Source: Cafeteria roenbergensis (lineage: Eukaryota > Sar > Bigyra > Bicosoecida > Cafeteriaceae). From it: DNA of 64,000 nucleotides. Under the pieces are notes generated by a model. That model searched no databases. It was not told where the DNA came from and worked only from the letters and a program-made list of their open reading frames with translations. The position numbers were made by a program, and so were the translations under genes. Location of the stretch: positions 124,001-188,000 of the forward strand of contig VLTN01000019.1 in the NCBI GenBank assembly GCA_008330645.1, written 5' to 3'. This document shows positions 63,301 through 64,000 of this stretch, one piece after another (position 1 is the stretch's first letter; each line of letters begins with the position of its first letter).

Positions 63301-64000
63301 CTCGTCCGCCGACTTCGCCAGCAGCCTGCTCCCCGTCAGCCCGTCTGTTGCGTCACTGCCCGTGCTGCGACTGACCAGCCCCGCGGAGCTGGTCGAGATC
63401 GGCGTGCGCGCCCTCACGCCCGCATCGGCGCCGCTGGCGCGCTCGCTGGCCTCGCTGTGGTCGGTGCTGGCGCTGATGCGCATCGGCGTGGTCGGCCACG
63501 CGCTGCAGCCGTCTGCGTGGACCGCCGACGGGTCGGCGAGCGGGCCCCTGAGCCTGTCGAAGCTGAACGCATCGGCGGCGCTGCTGCCCGCCGGCGCGCG
63601 ACAGGCCTACGCGGCGCTGCTGGGCGCAGCGCCCGCGATCCCCGCTGCGCCTGCTGTGGCGCCCGGCGCGGCTGCGTCGATGGCGACCGTGGCCGGGCCG
63701 CTCCTGCGCGCGTCTGGCGCGGCGCTTGCCAACGCCACCGGGTCCACGCTTGCGATGGCGCGGCGGCTGTCGTCTTCGAGTGGAGTGGCGGTGTTCGCTC
63801 AGGAGCTGCTGCTGGGGGCGGCGCCGGCGGGGTCGGCAGTGGAGGCTGTTGGTGTGGCGCGGAACGCGGCCGGTCGGGTGGGGTACGGCAGCGTGGCCTT
63901 CCGCGTCGGGACGGGCGCGTCGTCGGCTCTGCGGGTGCGCGCCTCGGTATCGGGGGCGTCAGCGGGCACGGCGCAGCACGGGGACGCGCTGAGCATCAGT
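57320..64000 (+). CDS. FG-GAP (integrin-alpha-like beta-propeller) surface protein with mucin-like repeat stalk, 3' partial
   Basis: I read this frame from ATG 57320 to base 64000 without a stop, at least 2,227 residues; it runs off the window. The start [20 protein letters not shown] plus [12 protein letters not shown] is a good signal peptide (a second ATG lies at 57344). Residues about 45-900 contain FG-GAP-type blades. Two calcium-binding loops are clear: DIDGDGNSD at about 57-65 followed by YLLGFPRAG, and DLDSDGVDD at 523-531 followed by FLVGAPK. Several VAVGAP-type blade ends follow ([28 protein letters not shown]). Residues about 900-1915 are a Thr/Ser/Pro-rich tandem array. After 63200 the sequence becomes an Ala/Ser/Val-rich, possibly folded region with a new N-glycan site. 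Integrin-alpha-like propellers bind ligands outside the cell, so this is probably an adhesion or surface protein. A membrane anchor is not visible in the window. Confidence 0.85.
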   Translation, partial: MLLHQAVPMGACAAMVAVVLACGAGAVPAAPAHGVQRAVAEALSAARAGAAFAPLGDIDGDGNSDYLLGFPRAGPGGPDAGPGAALVVLTGGLGLADNARSWPISHATSHTLRERLPRPSGFGSAVAAGFPAAPRSELTVAVGAPELAVAGASQPCGAVFVVTMSVVSGAILRAHEVSARTHAADLPRRARSPGARLGHALAVLGAGREGSVWLAAAFHPDTALAQPAEGVALMLLARDRSLARSLELSPAPGTGCLPRAPPRQGGRSSWLVTSMASVGKLADTSDPAQSRFTLALGLAGAGPDAAHVLHASLDGRVHSTRWLARSELGSRRPGASPDDRIRGFNVAVVDRPPGSGAAELVVADWRPGPALDCRGGRDSGGQVFRVVMGAAGTGEAREESGGASIEAGCALEAAPWGADRAGSPAVHAQAVRGVCELARLEETLDPQGSSVQPVARSQGLGVAPSGSADQPHGRRLASSPSPSPVPASLAIVDGPEESDSGDAALSSVPGSSAFGTSVAFAGDLDSDGVDDFLVGAPKRSFSSPTVSNGGTVFMCYMASGGGVREVEELAFAEGDASLGGGSFGSSIAVVSGWGLESPLLFLTGGTGSSGGGLGLVSAPTAASAALSWRVAPGSAAWPGGSVSGNVMLGQAVAFLSPTWHPSEGGVVAVGAPKLGWGSVLVCRLAADGTISGGVRLSTATEGLESVVDSSMAFGAAIASQHNHGVFLLMVGAPDFDRPGLLNQDGAVVLISLNATTLGVITARRFDTSLPKLSPFGQDLSGFGSSVEWLGRWGTWGSERSVAVGAPNTDRGLLSYDRGAVFILIMDYEGQLESVFEVDDTKLGSGGYLPVNSYAGMGLATGTGGKLAVGASGLGTKGGLVDLSLNLVVQGTWPSASPSVTSSPTSTVSASPTGTPSPSTTASATQTPSPTPTGTATQTMTPTASVTSSPTGTPSPSTTASATQTPSPTPTGTATQTMTPTASVTSSPTGTPSPSTTASATQTPSPTPTGTATQTMTPTASVTSSPTGTPSPSTTASATQTPSPTPTGTATQTMTPTASVTSSPTGTPSPSTTASATQTPSPTPTGTATQTMTPTASVTSSPTGTPSPSTTASATQTPSPTPTGTATQTMTPTASVTSSPTGTPSPSTTASATRTPSPTPTGTATQTMTPTASVTSSPTGTPSPSTTASATRTPSPTPTGTATQTMTPTASVTSSPTGTPTGTSTAAVTPSATASVGSSSSPSSSQLPTPTGTATQTMTPTSTVSASPTGTPSPSTTASATRTPSPTPTGTATQTMTPTASVTSSPTGTPSPSTTASATQTPSPTPTGTATQTMTPTASVTSSPTGTPTGTSTAAVTPSATASVGSSSSPSSSQLPTPTGTATQTMTPTSTVSASPTGTPSPSTTASATRTPSPTPTGTATQTMTPTASVTSSPTGTPSPSTTASATQTPSPTPTGTATQTMTPTASVTSSPTGTPTGTSTAAVTPSATASVGSSSSPSSSQLPTPTGTATQTMTPTSTVSASPTGTPSPSTTASATRTPSPTPTGTATQTMTPTASVTSSPTGTPSPSTTASATRTPSPTPTGTATQTMTPTASVTSSPTGTPSPSTTASATQTPSPTPTGTATQTMTPTASVTSSPTGTPTGTSTAAVTPSATASVGSSSSPSSSQLPTPTGTATQTMTPTASVTSSPTGTPSPSTTASATQTPSPTPTGTATQTMTPTASVTSSPTGTPSPSTTASATRTPSPTPTGTATQTMTPTASVTSSPTGTPTGTSTAAVTPSATASVGSSSSPSSSQLPTPTGTATQTMTPTASVTSSPTGTPSPSTTASATQTPSPTPTGTATQTMTPTASVTSSPTGTPSPSTTASATRTPSPTPTGTATQTMTPTASVTSSPTPTATATQTMTPTASVTSSPTGTPTGTAMPTPSVTPTATATLSPGASPSASSSPSQSVTPSPSASASAPPRMEGPLFDPTFAPVAVAGLATSSSELQPCSDSSADFASSLLPVSPSVASLPVLRLTSPAELVEIGVRALTPASAPLARSLASLWSVLALMRIGVVGHALQPSAWTADGSASGPLSLSKLNASAALLPAGARQAYAALLGAAPAIPAAPAVAPGAAASMATVAGPLLRASGAALANATGSTLAMARRLSSSSGVAVFAQELLLGAAPAGSAVEAVGVARNAAGRVGYGSVAFRVGTGASSALRVRASVSGASAGTAQHGDALSIS
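60047..63060 (+). repeat. Higher-order 114/156-bp tandem array encoding a Thr/Ser/Pro stalk
   Basis: Nineteen 114-bp units (38 residues, containing [12 protein letters not shown] and [20 protein letters not shown]) are punctuated by five 156-bp variants that contain [20 protein letters not shown]. Variants start near 60959, 61343, 61727, 62225 and 62609. Their spacing is 384, 384, 498 and 384 bp, meaning two, two, three and two 114-bp units between them. The first three variants end in TSTVSASP and the last two in TASVTSSP. Antisense frames are open throughout, but this reflects composition. Confidence 0.92.

Noticed and set aside
1-64000. tRNA, rRNA, transposon or virus-like sequences
   Set aside because: I looked for conserved RNA motifs, transposase or polymerase signatures and terminal repeats and saw none.

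Overview
This window looks like nuclear DNA from a GC-rich, gene-dense eukaryotic microbe, probably a flagellated protist. The evidence is GT-AG introns with matching codon phase, an SNF2 remodeller with chromodomains, a UTX/KDM6-type JmjC protein, a villin headpiece, a polycystin-1-like receptor with a GPS cleavage site and a Dispatched-like RND protein. A stramenopile such as a bicosoecid would fit the GC content and compactness, but that is only inference. I see no rRNA, tRNA, CRISPR array, virus-like element or transposon.

Layout. (1) 1-7197, plus: a 2.3-kb-residue coiled-coil protein whose frame is already open at base 1. (2) 7460-8023, minus: a small four-helix membrane protein, head-to-head with (3) 8208-24850, plus: a 5,456-residue polycystin/REJ-like surface receptor with a 35-copy N-glycosylation-sequon array, a Ser/Thr array, Calx-beta-like modules, REJ/PKD modules, a GPS site and about nine membrane helices. 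(4) 25122-26742, plus: a secreted GH125 mannosidase. (5) 26999-28481, minus: an acidic villin-headpiece protein. (6) 29084-37366, plus: a CHD-like remodeller. (7) 37715-40567, minus: a KDM6-like JmjC demethylase, divergent from (8) 41000-44131, plus: a coiled-coil protein with a basic tail. (9, 10) 44359-47510 and 47799-50961, minus: tandem FRRS1-like ferric reductases (Reeler, DOMON, cytochrome b561) sharing a nearly identical 2.76-kb core but with different ends. (11) 51150-56675, plus: a Dispatched-like 12-TM protein with a very large extracellular insert. (12) 57320 to beyond 64000, plus: an FG-GAP (integrin-alpha-like) protein with a mucin-like stalk built of 114- and 156-bp repeats; it runs off the window.

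Five genes are split by an intron close to the start codon. In four of them the short first exon supplies the signal peptide, so the largest single open frame misplaces the start. The coordinates given here use the spliced models.

Functionally there are two themes. Polycystin-like, FRRS1 x2, Dispatched-like and FG-GAP are surface proteins that share low-complexity Ser/Thr/Pro/Ala stalks, and GH125 is secretory. CHD-like, JmjC and probably the coiled-coil partner are chromatin or nuclear proteins. Genes are closely packed and change strand often, leaving short shared upstream regions (about 184, 188, 432 and 602 bp). Nothing shows that neighbours are functionally coupled.
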